This document shows positions 10,063-18,719 of a stretch of DNA of 64,000 bases, one piece after another. Position 1 is the first letter of the stretch, and each line of letters starts with the position of its first letter. The position numbers and the translations under genes were made by a program. Under the pieces are notes generated by a model. That model was not told the DNA's origin. It did not search any database and saw nothing but the letters and a program-made list of their open reading frames with translations. This stretch comes from Shewanella ulleungensis (lineage in GTDB: Bacteria > Pseudomonadota > Gammaproteobacteria > Enterobacterales > Shewanellaceae), in contig NZ_BMQW01000004.1 of NCBI RefSeq assembly GCF_014648315.1, forward strand, positions 186,001 to 250,000. Direction: 5' to 3'.

Positions 10063-10329
10063 ATGAACAAAAAAGTACTGATGATTGCTGGTGTTGCGAT
10101 GACTGCTTTATTAGGTGGTTGTGCTAACACTACCGCTTTAGAAGAAAGCGTAGCAAACCTAGGTAACAAAGTTGATCAACTATCAGCAGAAGTTGGTTCT
10201 TTAAAGTCTGAGCAAAGCAAGCTATCTGCCGATGTTAAAGGCGCTAAAGCTGCTTCTATGGACGCACAAGCCGAAGCTAAACGTGCTAACGACCGTTTAG
10301 ACAACATGGCTTCTTCTTACAAAAAGTAA
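10063..10329 (+). CDS. lpp: Major outer-membrane (murein) lipoprotein Lpp
   Basis: An 88-residue lipoprotein. The signal peptide MNKKVLMIAGVAMTALLGG ends in lipobox LGGC, so Cys20 would be lipidated. The rest is one long heptad-repeat helix (VANLGNKVDQLSAEVGSLKSE...), expected to trimerise. It ends SYKK, and the terminal lysine is the likely covalent link to peptidoglycan, as in E. coli Lpp (YRK). AAGGGA precedes ATG 10063. An upstream in-frame start at 9964 would destroy the signal peptide and is rejected. It is a single-gene unit followed by a long hairpin. Confidence 0.93.
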   Translation: MNKKVLMIAGVAMTALLGGCANTTALEESVANLGNKVDQLSAEVGSLKSEQSKLSADVKGAKAASMDAQAEAKRANDRLDNMASSYKK

Positions 10330-10370
10330 GAACTGCTATTAAAAATTAGCTTATATTAATAGGTTGATTA

Positions 10371-10424
10371 TTAGGGCTTGATTGTTGATTTACTACTTAG
10401 GTAGCTTTCAACGTCAAGCCTTAA
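10371..10424 (+). terminator. Terminator-like hairpin after lpp
   Basis: An 11-bp outer stem (TTAGGGCTTGA / TCAAGCCTTAA) encloses smaller nested pairings (GTTGA/TCAAC and CTAC/GTAG). The following T-run is short (TTATTT), so efficiency is uncertain. Confidence 0.6.
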
Positions 10425-10628
10425 TTATTTCTGCAATACAAAAAATCAAGCGGTAAATCTACATACCTTCAGCAACTCCGCACCCACTTTTCATTATTAA
10501 ACCAATATATTGCCAACGATTTAATCTTCCTAACGACTCTCACAGAAATCTTAGGATTAGCTCTTATCGTATTTGGCCGTGAAGCGCCTTAGTCCTTAAA
10601 CTCTAACGATCTCACCGCACCTTCTATA

Positions 10629-11094
10629 CCATTTCCATTAATTATGTGACCAATTCGAGTCACTCAGACTGTCCAGTTTGAGGCGCATTGCTGAAAGAAT
10701 GGTTATTCCCTTTTAAGACAATGCAACAAAGAAATGGCAGTCTGAGCGTCTCCTGCAAGGCGGATTTCTATGCCTTCTATACAGCTTAATAGCATTTTTA
10801 CGTACGACTGCATGGACGCAGGATGTAGAGCAACGCAGGAGCAGCTGCCGACGACTGCATGGACGCAGGAGGTAGAGCAACGCAGGAGCAGTTGCCGACG
10901 ACTGCATGGATGCAGGAGGTAGAGCAACGCAGGAGCAGTTGCCGACGACTGCATGGATGCAGGAGGTAGAGCAACGCAGGAGCAGTTGCCGAGAGCTACT
11001 ATGGCTACAATCCTATCTTATTTGCCTTCAGTCTTATGATTTGCCTAGAAGACACAGAACTCCCGCTAAATGACCAGATAATGAGTGGAAATGG
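10629..11094. mobile_element. MITE-like element, family A (copy 2), carrying a tandem repeat
   Basis: Ends CCATTTCCATTAATTATGTG and its imperfect complement (to 11094) are flanked by TA on both sides (10627-10628, 11095-11096). The left interior (GGCGCATTGCTGAAAGAATGGTTATTC..., ATGCAAC) aligns with the centre of the 3804-4061 element, so the two are relatives. This copy is 466 bp because it contains four tandem 47-bp units. It occupies the gap between the converging lpp and rlmA. Reading frames crossing it are repeat artefacts. Confidence 0.68.
10804..10991. repeat. Four tandem 47-bp repeats (minisatellite)
   Basis: Units start at 10804, 10851, 10898 and 10945 with an exact 47-bp period. They differ at only a few positions (GGACGCAGG/GGATGCAGG, GATGTAG/GAGGTAG, CAGCTGC/CAGTTGC). 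Each unit holds two potential small hairpins: CTGCATGGATGCAG and GCAAC...GTTGC. There are no unique spacers, so it is not a CRISPR array. Copy number probably varies between strains. Confidence 0.95.
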
Positions 11095-11123
11095 TATTAT
11101 TACCTGTTTCAAATTTTAGATAT

Positions 11124-11960
11124 TTATAAGCGTTTTTTGAGCGTTATAATCTGCCAATCAAACTCAAGTTCAGATATTGCAGTCGCTTTGATTCGGTGCT
11201 TTAACTCATCATTAGCCCGCCAACCAAACACCGACATATCTAATAACGTGAGCGCTTGTTCACCTGCTACAGATTGAGTAAAACTCACTTGTTGCTGTGA
11301 TTCAATCTCAAGCTCATTCGGTAAATTAAGCTGTAATGGCTTTTCTACCAAATCGGGATACACTTGCTGTTTGATTTGCCATAGGTGACGCACGCCTGGT
11401 TGTAACATCACAATTCGGCCATCATCCTTTAATACTCTGATACACTCTTTACCTTTTAAAAGTGAATCTAGCACAGTAACCACATCTATTGATTGAGTCG
11501 CAAAAGGCAGTTTTTTCAACGCAGCTAAAATTAATTTTGCTGGCGTTTCCGCTTTAGCCGCTGCAAAAATCGCATTCTCGGCATCGGTAATGCCCCAATG
11601 CTCACATGCAACACCAGCCTCTGCAACCGCAGGAACGAGTTGGCGTAAGTAATAACCGTCGGCACACTGGTAATCCAGATGCTCAAACGCCTCCTTACGG
11701 GCAGCATTTAATACGTTTAATAATGTTGTTTGTAATTGCGTAATAAGCGGTGCAAATACCCCTGACTCCAACAAAAAGTGGCGACCGCGCATTTGCTGGC
11801 GCGACAAAACTTGAGGTTTAGTTTTGGTGTTACTCAGTAACGGCCAATAACCTTGGGCATGTTTATCAAAATGGTGTTTATTATCACAATAAAACCCCAT
11901 TGAGGCTTGGTGTTGGTTTATCGGTGCAGCGCACACTGGGCATAATAGCGGTAGAGTCAT
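11124..11960 (-). CDS. rlmA: 23S rRNA (guanine-745-N1)-methyltransferase-like protein
   Basis: The RlmA/RrmA family methylates G745 in helix 35 of 23S rRNA. The N-terminal zinc finger is present (CPVC at residues 7-10, then CDNKHHFD). The C-terminal half keeps family blocks such as PGVRHLWQIKQQVYP and SVFGWRANDELK. Length is ~278 residues against 269 in E. coli. The SAM-binding motif I, normally like LDIGCGEGYY, reads LDYQCADGYY here, losing two glycines, so activity is uncertain. ATG 11960 follows AAGG; the frame extends upstream to 12008 but without family sequence. Confidence 0.82.
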   Translation of the reverse strand: MTLPLLCPVCAAPINQHQASMGFYCDNKHHFDKHAQGYWPLLSNTKTKPQVLSRQQMRGRHFLLESGVFAPLITQLQTTLLNVLNAARKEAFEHLDYQCADGYYLRQLVPAVAEAGVACEHWGITDAENAIFAAAKAETPAKLILAALKKLPFATQSIDVVTVLDSLLKGKECIRVLKDDGRIVMLQPGVRHLWQIKQQVYPDLVEKPLQLNLPNELEIESQQQVSFTQSVAGEQALTLLDMSVFGWRANDELKHRIKATAISELEFDWQIITLKKRL

Positions 11961-12004
11961 AGTAAACCTTAACTCGAGATAACAAACTGTTACCAATAAT
12001 GAAA

Positions 12005-12031
12005 ACAAAAAACGGGTATTGCTACCCGTTT
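12005..12031 (-). terminator. Terminator after uppP
   Basis: A 9-bp stem AAACGGGTA / TACCCGTTT with loop TTGC. Read on the minus strand it runs into TTTTTTGTTTTC. It lies between uppP and rlmA, both on the minus strand. Confidence 0.8.
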
Positions 12032-12064
12032 ATTAAAGTGTGTAATTAATGTTGAGGTATCACC

Positions 12065-12862
12065 TTAAAGATAGAGCATACCAAGCAATAAGCCGCCTAA
12101 TAATAAACGGTAAATAACAAATGGGGTCATGCCGATTTTGCTAATAAACTTTAAAAAATAGTGAATACATAAATATGCCGCAATAAACGACACGACTATA
12201 CCTAATCCAAGAGCTTGGTAATCTATAGCCGCAGGGCTTTCAACTAAATCTTTAGTGACCAATAAGGCCGCGCCAAAACTGACTGGAATCGACATTAAAA
12301 ACGAGAAACGGGCTGCAGCTTCGCGGGTTAAACCAAGCATTAACGCTGCGGTCATTGTTGCACCAGAACGAGATGTGCCAGGGATCAGCGCCATGGCTTG
12401 AGCTAAACCAATTAGCAGGGCTTTTTTCCAGCCCATCTGAAACTCGTTTAATTGCGCCTTTGACATACGATCGGCAAACCACAGTAATAAACCAAAAACG
12501 ATAGTAGTAATGGCAATCACTAAAGTATTTCTAAAATGAGTTTCAATAAAGTCTTTAGCTGTGAAACCCACTATTACCGCAGGGATAGTGGCTAAAATGA
12601 TCCACCAGGCCAATTTACTCTCCTGGCTTTGCTTACCAGAAAAACTGCTAAACCATGATTTGGCTAAAATGACAATGTCATGGCGAAAGTAAATCACCAC
12701 CGCAAACAACGAACCTGTATTTACCGCTACATCAAATGACAGTCCTTGATCTGACCAGCCTAAAAGCTGTGATGGTAAAATTAAATGCGCCGAGCTAGAA
12801 ATGGGTAAAAACTCAGTTAGACCTTGAATTAATGCCAGCAAAATAACTTGAAACGTGTCCAT
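12065..12862 (-). CDS. uppP: Undecaprenyl-diphosphatase (UppP/BacA)
   Basis: An integral membrane enzyme that recycles undecaprenyl pyrophosphate to the monophosphate lipid carrier for peptidoglycan and other envelope polymers. Its overexpression gives bacitracin resistance. It has 265 residues, the normal length. Both signature loops are intact: [14 protein letters not shown] near the N-terminus and [10 protein letters not shown] in the middle. AAGGAA precedes the ATG. It lies just downstream of folK on the same strand with a 25-base gap. Confidence 0.96.
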   Translation of the reverse strand: MDTFQVILLALIQGLTEFLPISSSAHLILPSQLLGWSDQGLSFDVAVNTGSLFAVVIYFRHDIVILAKSWFSSFSGKQSQESKLAWWIILATIPAVIVGFTAKDFIETHFRNTLVIAITTIVFGLLLWFADRMSKAQLNEFQMGWKKALLIGLAQAMALIPGTSRSGATMTAALMLGLTREAAARFSFLMSIPVSFGAALLVTKDLVESPAAIDYQALGLGIVVSFIAAYLCIHYFLKFISKIGMTPFVIYRLLLGGLLLGMLYL

Positions 12863-12887
12863 ATTTTTCCTTGTGGGGAGTCACTTT

Positions 12888-13412
12888 TTAGAGGGTTGAT
12901 AACGTCATACTTGGTTTTAATTCTGCTGGAAAATCAAACACTATCGGCCACAAATTTTGACATTGTTTGTCATACGCTTGCCAAAGGGAATGATAATTTT
13001 TTTGCACAACAGGATGATTCAAATCGGGAGCTATTTCAGCTAATGGCCACAATACAAAGGCATTAAATAAGATTTCGCCTCGAGGAAGCTCCACAGGTTC
13101 GTCACAAACAGTGTCGTCATACAATAGTAAATCAATATCTAAGCTTCGTGGGCTAAATTTCTTTTCGCTTTTAATGCGACCATTAGCTTGCTCAATTTGT
13201 TTAAACGTTGCAACAACATCAGCAATGCATAATTGTGTATCGGCAGCAGCAACCATGTTTAAAAAATTGGTGCCTTTAAAGCCTACAGCCTCGCTTTCAA
13301 ATACACGAGATAGTTGTAATGCGCCAAAATATTGCTGCAAATCAAGCAAGCCGGCTTTAAGATGTTGCTCAGGAGAGATATTGGTCCCTAAGCTGATGTA
13401 AATACGTGCCAT
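12888..13412 (-). CDS. folK: 2-amino-4-hydroxy-6-hydroxymethyldihydropteridine pyrophosphokinase
   Basis: Transfers pyrophosphate from ATP to 6-hydroxymethyl-dihydropterin in folate synthesis. It has 174 residues. The HPPK signature SPRSLDIDLLLYDD is intact, with the two metal-binding aspartates in DID. The N-terminal YISLGTN is typical. folB lies 39 bases upstream on the same strand, so consecutive folate enzymes share a probable operon folB-folK-uppP. Confidence 0.95.
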   Translation of the reverse strand: MARIYISLGTNISPEQHLKAGLLDLQQYFGALQLSRVFESEAVGFKGTNFLNMVAAADTQLCIADVVATFKQIEQANGRIKSEKKFSPRSLDIDLLLYDDTVCDEPVELPRGEILFNAFVLWPLAEIAPDLNHPVVQKNYHSLWQAYDKQCQNLWPIVFDFPAELKPSMTLSTL

Positions 13413-13451
13413 TGACTAACCTAATTGCTAATACGGTAAAAAGAAAATCAC

Positions 13452-13805
13452 TTATATACGCCCACGTTCAATTTCAACGCCCACAGAAGCAGCATGTGGA
13501 ACAGCACCAGGCTTCATCACCACTACTTTAACCCAAGGTACGTTAAACTCGTCTTGCAAGCATTGTGCAATCATTTCGGCAACGGTTTCGATTAATTCAA
13601 TTGGTTTTTCTGTGATTAATGCTATTAAGCGGTTCGATACGGTTTCATAACATAGCGCATGTTCGTACTCGTCACTGGCCGCAGCAAGACGATTGTCCCA
13701 CGCCATATCTAAATCAATCAGTAAAGTTTGGTGAAGCTTTTTTTCCCACTCATAAATACCAATTACGGTTTCTATGGCTAACTGACGTATAAGCACTTTA
13801 TCCAT
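13452..13805 (-). CDS. folB: Dihydroneopterin aldolase
   Basis: Converts 7,8-dihydroneopterin to 6-hydroxymethyl-dihydropterin plus glycolaldehyde, the step before FolK. It has ~117 residues (E. coli 122). Typical blocks are VIGIYEWE near the N-terminus, ALCYETVS, ETVAE with the conserved glutamate, and the C-terminal KPGAVPHAASVGVEIER. I prefer ATG 13805, which has AAGGTGG eight bases upstream. A GTG four codons earlier is possible. It is divergent from plsY. Confidence 0.94.
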   Translation of the reverse strand: MDKVLIRQLAIETVIGIYEWEKKLHQTLLIDLDMAWDNRLAAASDEYEHALCYETVSNRLIALITEKPIELIETVAEMIAQCLQDEFNVPWVKVVVMKPGAVPHAASVGVEIERGRI

Positions 13806-13949
13806 GCAACTATCCACCTTAAAGACTTAAAAAGACCCGAAGATCATCCTAATCAAACTTTATTACCGATTATATGCTTAATAATACACATTTGGCCTTT
13901 TTCCTAATGAATTAAAACAGTAGGATAAGCGCTATTGTGCAAATAACAT

Positions 13950-13991
13950 CATTTGAACTGACTCATTTGAATCAACTCATTTGAACCAACA
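13950..13991. repeat. Three tandem 14-bp direct repeats
   Basis: Units CATTTGAACTGACT, CATTTGAATCAACT and CATTTGAACCAACA lie head to tail in the ~280-bp divergent region between folB and plsY. The period is close to 1.3 helical turns. They could be protein-binding iterons or a small minisatellite. Confidence 0.8.
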
Positions 13992-14083
13992 ATGTTAACG
14001 TGAAGACAGTGTCAGTGGATACTGAAAAATATGTCTTACACACGAATGCGCGATGATACCCTAAGAAGAGTAAGGAAACCAAT

Positions 14084-14713
14084 TTGAACACCGTTATTGT
14101 CACAATATTGATGATCATCGCCGCGTACTTAGCCGGCTCGATCTCAAGTGCCGTATTGGTTTGTAAAATAAGAGGTTTACCTGACCCTAGAACAAGTGGT
14201 TCAGGCAATCCAGGCGCCACAAACGTATTGCGCATCGGCGGAGTAAGCTCTGCAGTTTTAGTACTCTTTTTCGATATGCTTAAAGGTGCACTGCCCTCTT
14301 ACCTTGGCTACAAAATCGGACTTGACGCAGCATCGTTAGGGTTTATTGCCGTCAGTGCATGTCTAGGACATATATTTCCTATTTTCTTTGGTTTTAAAGG
14401 CGGTAAAGGGGTTGCAACAGCATTTGGTGCTATGGCCCCCATTGGTGGCGATTTAGCCCTGTGCCTAATCGTTACTTGGATTGTGTTTGTGCTTATCACA
14501 CGCTACTCATCAGTAGCAGCAATGGCGGCTGCCACACTTGCGCCTTTTTATACCTGGTGGTTAGACGATAGATTTATTCTGCCTGTCGCGATGCTTTCTA
14601 CCTTGATTTTAATTCGTCATAAAGACAACATCGGCCGCCTACGTATTGGTGAAGAAAGTAAAGTTTCTCGAAAAAAATCCATAAAAAAACCTAACTCATC
14701 TAAGAAAAGTTAG
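14084..14713 (+). CDS. plsY: Acyl-phosphate:glycerol-3-phosphate acyltransferase PlsY
   Basis: A membrane enzyme that makes 1-acyl-glycerol-3-phosphate from acyl-phosphate, the first step of phospholipid synthesis in the PlsX/PlsY route. It has 209 residues. The three conserved loops are visible: [30 protein letters not shown], and the C-terminal [15 protein letters not shown]. The start is TTG 14084, supported by AAGGA seven bases upstream and by alignment with the family N-terminus. The extra C-terminal tail is very lysine- and serine-rich, and its codons overlap the terminator hairpin. Confidence 0.95.
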   Translation: MNTVIVTILMIIAAYLAGSISSAVLVCKIRGLPDPRTSGSGNPGATNVLRIGGVSSAVLVLFFDMLKGALPSYLGYKIGLDAASLGFIAVSACLGHIFPIFFGFKGGKGVATAFGAMAPIGGDLALCLIVTWIVFVLITRYSSVAAMAAATLAPFYTWWLDDRFILPVAMLSTLILIRHKDNIGRLRIGEESKVSRKKSIKKPNSSKKS

Positions 14714-14718
14714 GTTTT
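14686..14718. terminator. Terminator at the plsY stop, shared with tsaD
   Basis: An 11-bp stem AAAACCTAACT / AGTTAGGTTTT with an 11-base loop overlaps the last codons of plsY. It lies between converging plsY and tsaD and is A/T-flanked on both sides. Confidence 0.8.
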
Positions 14719-14735
14719 AAAAGGACGCTTAGTGC

Positions 14736-15752
14736 TTAATCAACCGCAGGTAATGTATCTAAAGGCCAACGAGGTTGCCCTTTAACAGACAAAGGTTCAA
14801 TCTGCCCAGCCCGTAAACGCTGTAATCCAGCATAAGCAATCATTGCACCGTTATCGGTACAAAACTCACCGCGTGGGTAATATACTTTACCGCCTAAATT
14901 AGTCATCATTTCAGCTAACGACTCGCGTAAACGCGTGTTGGCGCTTACACCACCGGCTATCACTAACCGCTTATAACCTGTTTGTTTTAAGGCGCGCTTG
15001 CACTTAATTGCCAGCGTATCCACAACGGCCTCTTCAAAGGCCCTAGCAATGTTTGCACGAGTTTGATGATCGTTAGGTTCAGCAGCAATGGTGTTAGCGG
15101 TAAAGGTTTTTAAACCAGAAAAGCTAAAATCTAATCCAGGCCTATCTGTCATAGGACGCGGAAATTTATACCCTGCAGGAACACCTTGTTGCGCTAACTT
15201 AGCTAAACGTGGTCCGCCTGGATAATCTAGCCCCATTAGTTTAGCCGTTTTATCAAAAGCTTCGCCTGCGGCGTCATCAACCGACTCACCTAATACTTGA
15301 TAACGACCAATACCTTCAACTTGCACCAACATAGAATGGCCGCCAGACACTAAAAGTGCGATAAATGGAAACTCTGGAGCATCATCTTCTAACATCGGCG
15401 CCAATAAATGGCCTTCCATATGATGTACACCAACGGCAGGCTTATTCCATGCATAAGCGAGCGAGCGACCTACACATGCACCGACAAGCAACGCACCAAT
15501 CAACCCAGGGCCTTTGGTATACGCCACACCATCGATATCATCTAAACTTGAATTGGCTTGTGCTAAAGCCTGTTTAATCAGAGGCACAATTTTGCGCACA
15601 TGATCACGAGATGCGAGCTCAGGCACCACACCACCATAATCGGCGTGCAATTTAACTTGGCTGTATAGCACATGCGACATTAAGCCTAATTTATCGTCAT
15701 ACACTGCAATACCAGTTTCATCACAGGATGTCTCTATACCAATAACCCGCAT
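14736..15752 (-). CDS. tsaD: tRNA N6-threonylcarbamoyladenosine transferase TsaD
   Basis: Transfers the threonylcarbamoyl group to A37 of ANN-decoding tRNAs, working with TsaB, TsaC and TsaE. It has 338 residues. The start [13 protein letters not shown] is diagnostic. The metal-binding histidines are H111 and H115 in HHMEGH, and the ATP-binding [11 protein letters not shown] is near the C-terminus. It is divergent from rpsU, an arrangement very common in gamma-proteobacteria. Confidence 0.97.
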   Translation of the reverse strand: MRVIGIETSCDETGIAVYDDKLGLMSHVLYSQVKLHADYGGVVPELASRDHVRKIVPLIKQALAQANSSLDDIDGVAYTKGPGLIGALLVGACVGRSLAYAWNKPAVGVHHMEGHLLAPMLEDDAPEFPFIALLVSGGHSMLVQVEGIGRYQVLGESVDDAAGEAFDKTAKLMGLDYPGGPRLAKLAQQGVPAGYKFPRPMTDRPGLDFSFSGLKTFTANTIAAEPNDHQTRANIARAFEEAVVDTLAIKCKRALKQTGYKRLVIAGGVSANTRLRESLAEMMTNLGGKVYYPRGEFCTDNGAMIAYAGLQRLRAGQIEPLSVKGQPRWPLDTLPAVD

Positions 15753-15913
15753 AATCTCTCATCTTCATCAAAAATATGGCCGCCAATTCTACCCGTGTCG
15801 AGGTAAATACTCCAATGTTTCAGTATTTAACCTTTAATAGATTTGATTAAATTCAGCTAACATATTAAAAATGAGTGCCTTACACCCAACGCAAAGAGAA
15901 AATCAATCAGGGG

Positions 15914-15943
15914 TTTACAAATGGTCGTTGCTCGGTGTAAAAT
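15914..15943 (+). promoter_or_regulatory. Promoter of the rpsU-yqeY-dnaG-rpoD operon
   Basis: TTTACA (5 of 6 to TTGACA), an 18-base spacer and TAAAAT (5 of 6 to TATAAT). Transcription would begin about 135 bases before rpsU. The leader contains a possible hairpin (GAGACACTGCTGT against ACAGACAGTGTTG). This is the best sigma-70 match in the 333-bp tsaD-rpsU gap. Confidence 0.6.
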
Positions 15944-16085
15944 TCCGCACCATTTTAAATAGCCTTTGGATTGAGTTGAGACACTGCTGTTTAATGTGCT
16001 GGCATTTGTTTTTAAACTCATGACAGACAGTGTTGAACTGTAGACTTAGCCAACCAACATAACTACACCTAAGGGGTGATGGCGT

Positions 16086-16301
16086 ATGCCAATTATTAAA
16101 GTACGTGAAAACGAACCATTCGACGTAGCTCTTCGTCGTTTCAAGCGCTCTTGTGAAAAAGCTGGTATTTTAGCTGACGTGCGTGCTCGTGAATTCTACG
16201 AGAAGCCAACTACTGCTCGTAAGCGTGCAAAAGCTGCTGCAGTTAAGCGTTTAGCTAAAAAGCTTTCTCGCGAAAACGCACGTCGCGTACGTTTATATTA
16301 A
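16086..16301 (+). CDS. rpsU: 30S ribosomal protein S21
   Basis: A small, very basic 71-residue ribosomal protein bound near the mRNA exit of the 30S subunit, needed for initiation. The sequence [20 protein letters not shown] is diagnostic. It has a strong ribosome site (AAGGGGTGA). It is first in the macromolecular-synthesis operon with yqeY, dnaG and rpoD. Confidence 0.98.
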   Translation: MPIIKVRENEPFDVALRRFKRSCEKAGILADVRAREFYEKPTTARKRAKAAAVKRLAKKLSRENARRVRLY

Positions 16302-16308
16302 TCTCATT

Positions 16309-16752
16309 ATGAACTTAACCGATCAGCTAAAAGACCAAATGAAAGACGCCATGCGTGCTAAAGAAAAAGTACGCTTGGGGACGATTCGTATGGCACTTGC
16401 CGCCATCAAACAGATTGAAGTGGATACCCGCGAAACTCTGACTGATGAACAAGCGATAGCTGTATTAACCAAAATGGTCAAGCAACGCCGTGACTCTATT
16501 GTTCAATATGAAGCAGCAGGTCGTCCGGAGTTAGCAGCAGCCGAGGCAGAAGAGATTCAAGTTATTGAAACTTTTCTACCGAAACAGCTTACTGAAGAAG
16601 AAGTCGCAACGATTATCGATGCAACTATCGCTGAAGTAGGTGCTGCAACCATGGCGGATATGGGTAAAGTAATGGGAGCATTAAAATCGAAAGTTCAAGG
16701 TCGTGCAGATTTAGGTGCCATTGGTACTATGATACGCGCTAAATTGAAGTAA
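16309..16752 (+). CDS. yqeY: GatB/YqeY-domain protein
   Basis: A 147-residue protein related to the tail of the GatB amidotransferase subunit (MKDAMRAKEKVRLGTIRMALAAIKQ, then FLPKQLTEEEV). Members may aid tRNA-linked reactions, but the role is unproven. It starts 8 bases after rpsU without an evident ribosome site, suggesting coupling. A gene between rpsU and dnaG is absent in E. coli but usual in Shewanella and Pseudomonas. Confidence 0.9.
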   Translation: MNLTDQLKDQMKDAMRAKEKVRLGTIRMALAAIKQIEVDTRETLTDEQAIAVLTKMVKQRRDSIVQYEAAGRPELAAAEAEEIQVIETFLPKQLTEEEVATIIDATIAEVGAATMADMGKVMGALKSKVQGRADLGAIGTMIRAKLK

Positions 16753-16771
16753 TCGCTTTTTAATGTTGAAT

Positions 16772-16800
16772 AAGCCGTGCACTTGCACGGCTTGTTTGTT
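16772..16800 (+). terminator. Intra-operon hairpin between yqeY and dnaG
   Basis: A perfect 10-bp stem AAGCCGTGCA / TGCACGGCTT with a 2-base loop, followed by GTTTGTTT. In E. coli a partial terminator separates rpsU from dnaG to keep primase low. This hairpin sits at the equivalent place and probably does the same. Confidence 0.72.
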
Positions 16801-16841
16801 TAAATTAGTTGATAAAGTAAATTCGAGAAAAATAGCAATCA

Positions 16842-18569
16842 ATGGCGATACCTCGTGATTTTATCAATGAGCTTATAGCTCGCATTGACATAGTCGATCT
16901 AATAGATCGCAAAGTTCCTTTGAAAAAAGCCGGCAAAAATCATTCGGCTTGTTGTCCTTTTCATAGTGAAAAATCACCCTCTTTTACCGTCAGCAGAGAC
17001 AAACAGTTTTATCATTGTTTCGGATGTGGCGCCCATGGCAATGCAATTGATTTTGTCATGGAATACGATCGCCTCGAATTTGTTGATGCCATTGAAGAAC
17101 TTGCCGGTCAACTCGGATTACCCGTACCAAGAGAACAAGGTACAGGAAAAAGACCCGACCAAGGATTAAGCCGCGATTTATACGAACTGATGGAAGAAGC
17201 AAATCTTTTTTATCAGAGTCAATTACGTCAGCATACAGATAAACAAAAAGTAGTTGATTACCTTGCATTTCGTGGTCTATCCGACGAAGTAGTTGAGCAA
17301 TTTGGTATTGGCTTTGCGCCAGATGGCTGGGATGGTTTACTGGGTCGTTATCGCCAAAACCAAGCAGCACAAGATAAATTGCTCACAGCAGGCATGCTGA
17401 TAGCCAACGATAACGGCAAACGTTACGACCGTTTTCGCGACAGATTGATGTTCCCGATCCGCGACCGTAGAGGTCGTGTAGTCGGATTTGGAGGAAGAGT
17501 TTTAGGTGACGGTACCCCAAAATACTTGAATTCTCCAGAAACGCCCATATTTCATAAGGGTAATGAGCTTTATGGTTTATATGAGCTCAAACAGAAACAC
17601 CGCGATCCACAACACGTTTTAATTGTTGAAGGTTACATGGATGTCGTCGCCCTGGCACAATTTGGGGTAGATTACGCAGTAGCATCATTAGGTACCTCAA
17701 CTACAGCTGAACAATTTCAACTGTTAGTGCGTAGTGCAAAACAAGTCATTTGTTGTTACGACGGTGACCGAGCTGGACGAGAAGCAGCATGGCGAGCACT
17801 CGAAACAGCCTTGCCACTACTTAAACCAGGTGACCAAGTTAAATTTATGTTTTTGCCACAAGGCGAAGACCCTGACACCATGGTCAGAAAAATTGGCAAA
17901 GACGCATTTGAAGCATTAATGCAAAAAGCCATGTTATTACCAGAGTTCTTGTTTGATACATTAAGTAGCAATCATGGCTCCGATAAAGGGGCATTAGCCA
18001 AGCAAGCCATTGCGCTAATTGAAAAGGTACAAGATACCGTCCTACAGAATTTGTTACTAGAAAATCTAGCACACAAATTGGGCATGAATAGTGCCGATGA
18101 TTTAAAGAAAAAACTCGGTTTTGCTGTTAATAAAGTAAAACCGCTCAATGCGAAAGGCTTACAAGGCCGTGGTACACCATTAAGGTTAGCCATTGCCCTA
18201 CTTGTTCAAAATCCTAGCCTCGGCTTTGGTTTAGCAATTCAGCCTGCATTAGAGCGACTGCAAATGCCTGGTATCGCATTACTAGGACACTTGCTAGACA
18301 TGACTCGAGAGCAATCGTTAAACAGCGCACAACTACTTGAACTGCATAGAGAGCATGAACAAAAAAGCACTCTAACAAAGCTAGCCCAATGGGATCATCA
18401 AGTGGCGGATGAAAACGTATTGCCAGAGTTTAAGCAAACCTTGATATGGTTGAATAATCAATATATTGAACAACTATACCAAGAGCTAAGCCTTAAACAA
18501 ACTTTGACTAAAGTTGAAAAAGTTCAGCTAACAAAGTTAGTTGCGATAATGAAAGGCATTGCAAAATAA
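16842..18569 (+). CDS. dnaG: DNA primase
   Basis: Makes RNA primers for replication. It has 575 residues (E. coli 581). The CHC2 zinc ribbon is at residues 38-62 (C38, H41, C59, C62). The catalytic TOPRIM domain shows VEGYMDVVALAQ near residue 264 and YDGDRAGREAA near 307. The C-terminal helicase-binding domain starts near residue 430. It lies downstream of a probable attenuating hairpin and 150 bases before rpoD. Confidence 0.98.
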   Translation: MAIPRDFINELIARIDIVDLIDRKVPLKKAGKNHSACCPFHSEKSPSFTVSRDKQFYHCFGCGAHGNAIDFVMEYDRLEFVDAIEELAGQLGLPVPREQGTGKRPDQGLSRDLYELMEEANLFYQSQLRQHTDKQKVVDYLAFRGLSDEVVEQFGIGFAPDGWDGLLGRYRQNQAAQDKLLTAGMLIANDNGKRYDRFRDRLMFPIRDRRGRVVGFGGRVLGDGTPKYLNSPETPIFHKGNELYGLYELKQKHRDPQHVLIVEGYMDVVALAQFGVDYAVASLGTSTTAEQFQLLVRSAKQVICCYDGDRAGREAAWRALETALPLLKPGDQVKFMFLPQGEDPDTMVRKIGKDAFEALMQKAMLLPEFLFDTLSSNHGSDKGALAKQAIALIEKVQDTVLQNLLLENLAHKLGMNSADDLKKKLGFAVNKVKPLNAKGLQGRGTPLRLAIALLVQNPSLGFGLAIQPALERLQMPGIALLGHLLDMTREQSLNSAQLLELHREHEQKSTLTKLAQWDHQVADENVLPEFKQTLIWLNNQYIEQLYQELSLKQTLTKVEKVQLTKLVAIMKGIAK

Positions 18570-18719
18570 TACGCAGTTATTGATAAATATTCTGCGTACA
18601 AAACGGTGCCACGGACTAGCTAAGATTAGTCTGCACAGTTATAATTGACGATTTGCGCGCCACTTAGCATAGCTATATGGCCTATCGTTTTATCAGTTAC
18701 CCAAACTTGGATGATATCT

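Noticed and set aside
10703..10954. Minus-strand open frames reading through the 47-bp repeat
   Set aside because: Their translation is the repeat itself; no ribosome site, no family, and they lie wholly in the MITE-like element.
10804..10991. CRISPR array
   Set aside because: Units are directly adjacent with no unique spacers and no cas genes are in the window.
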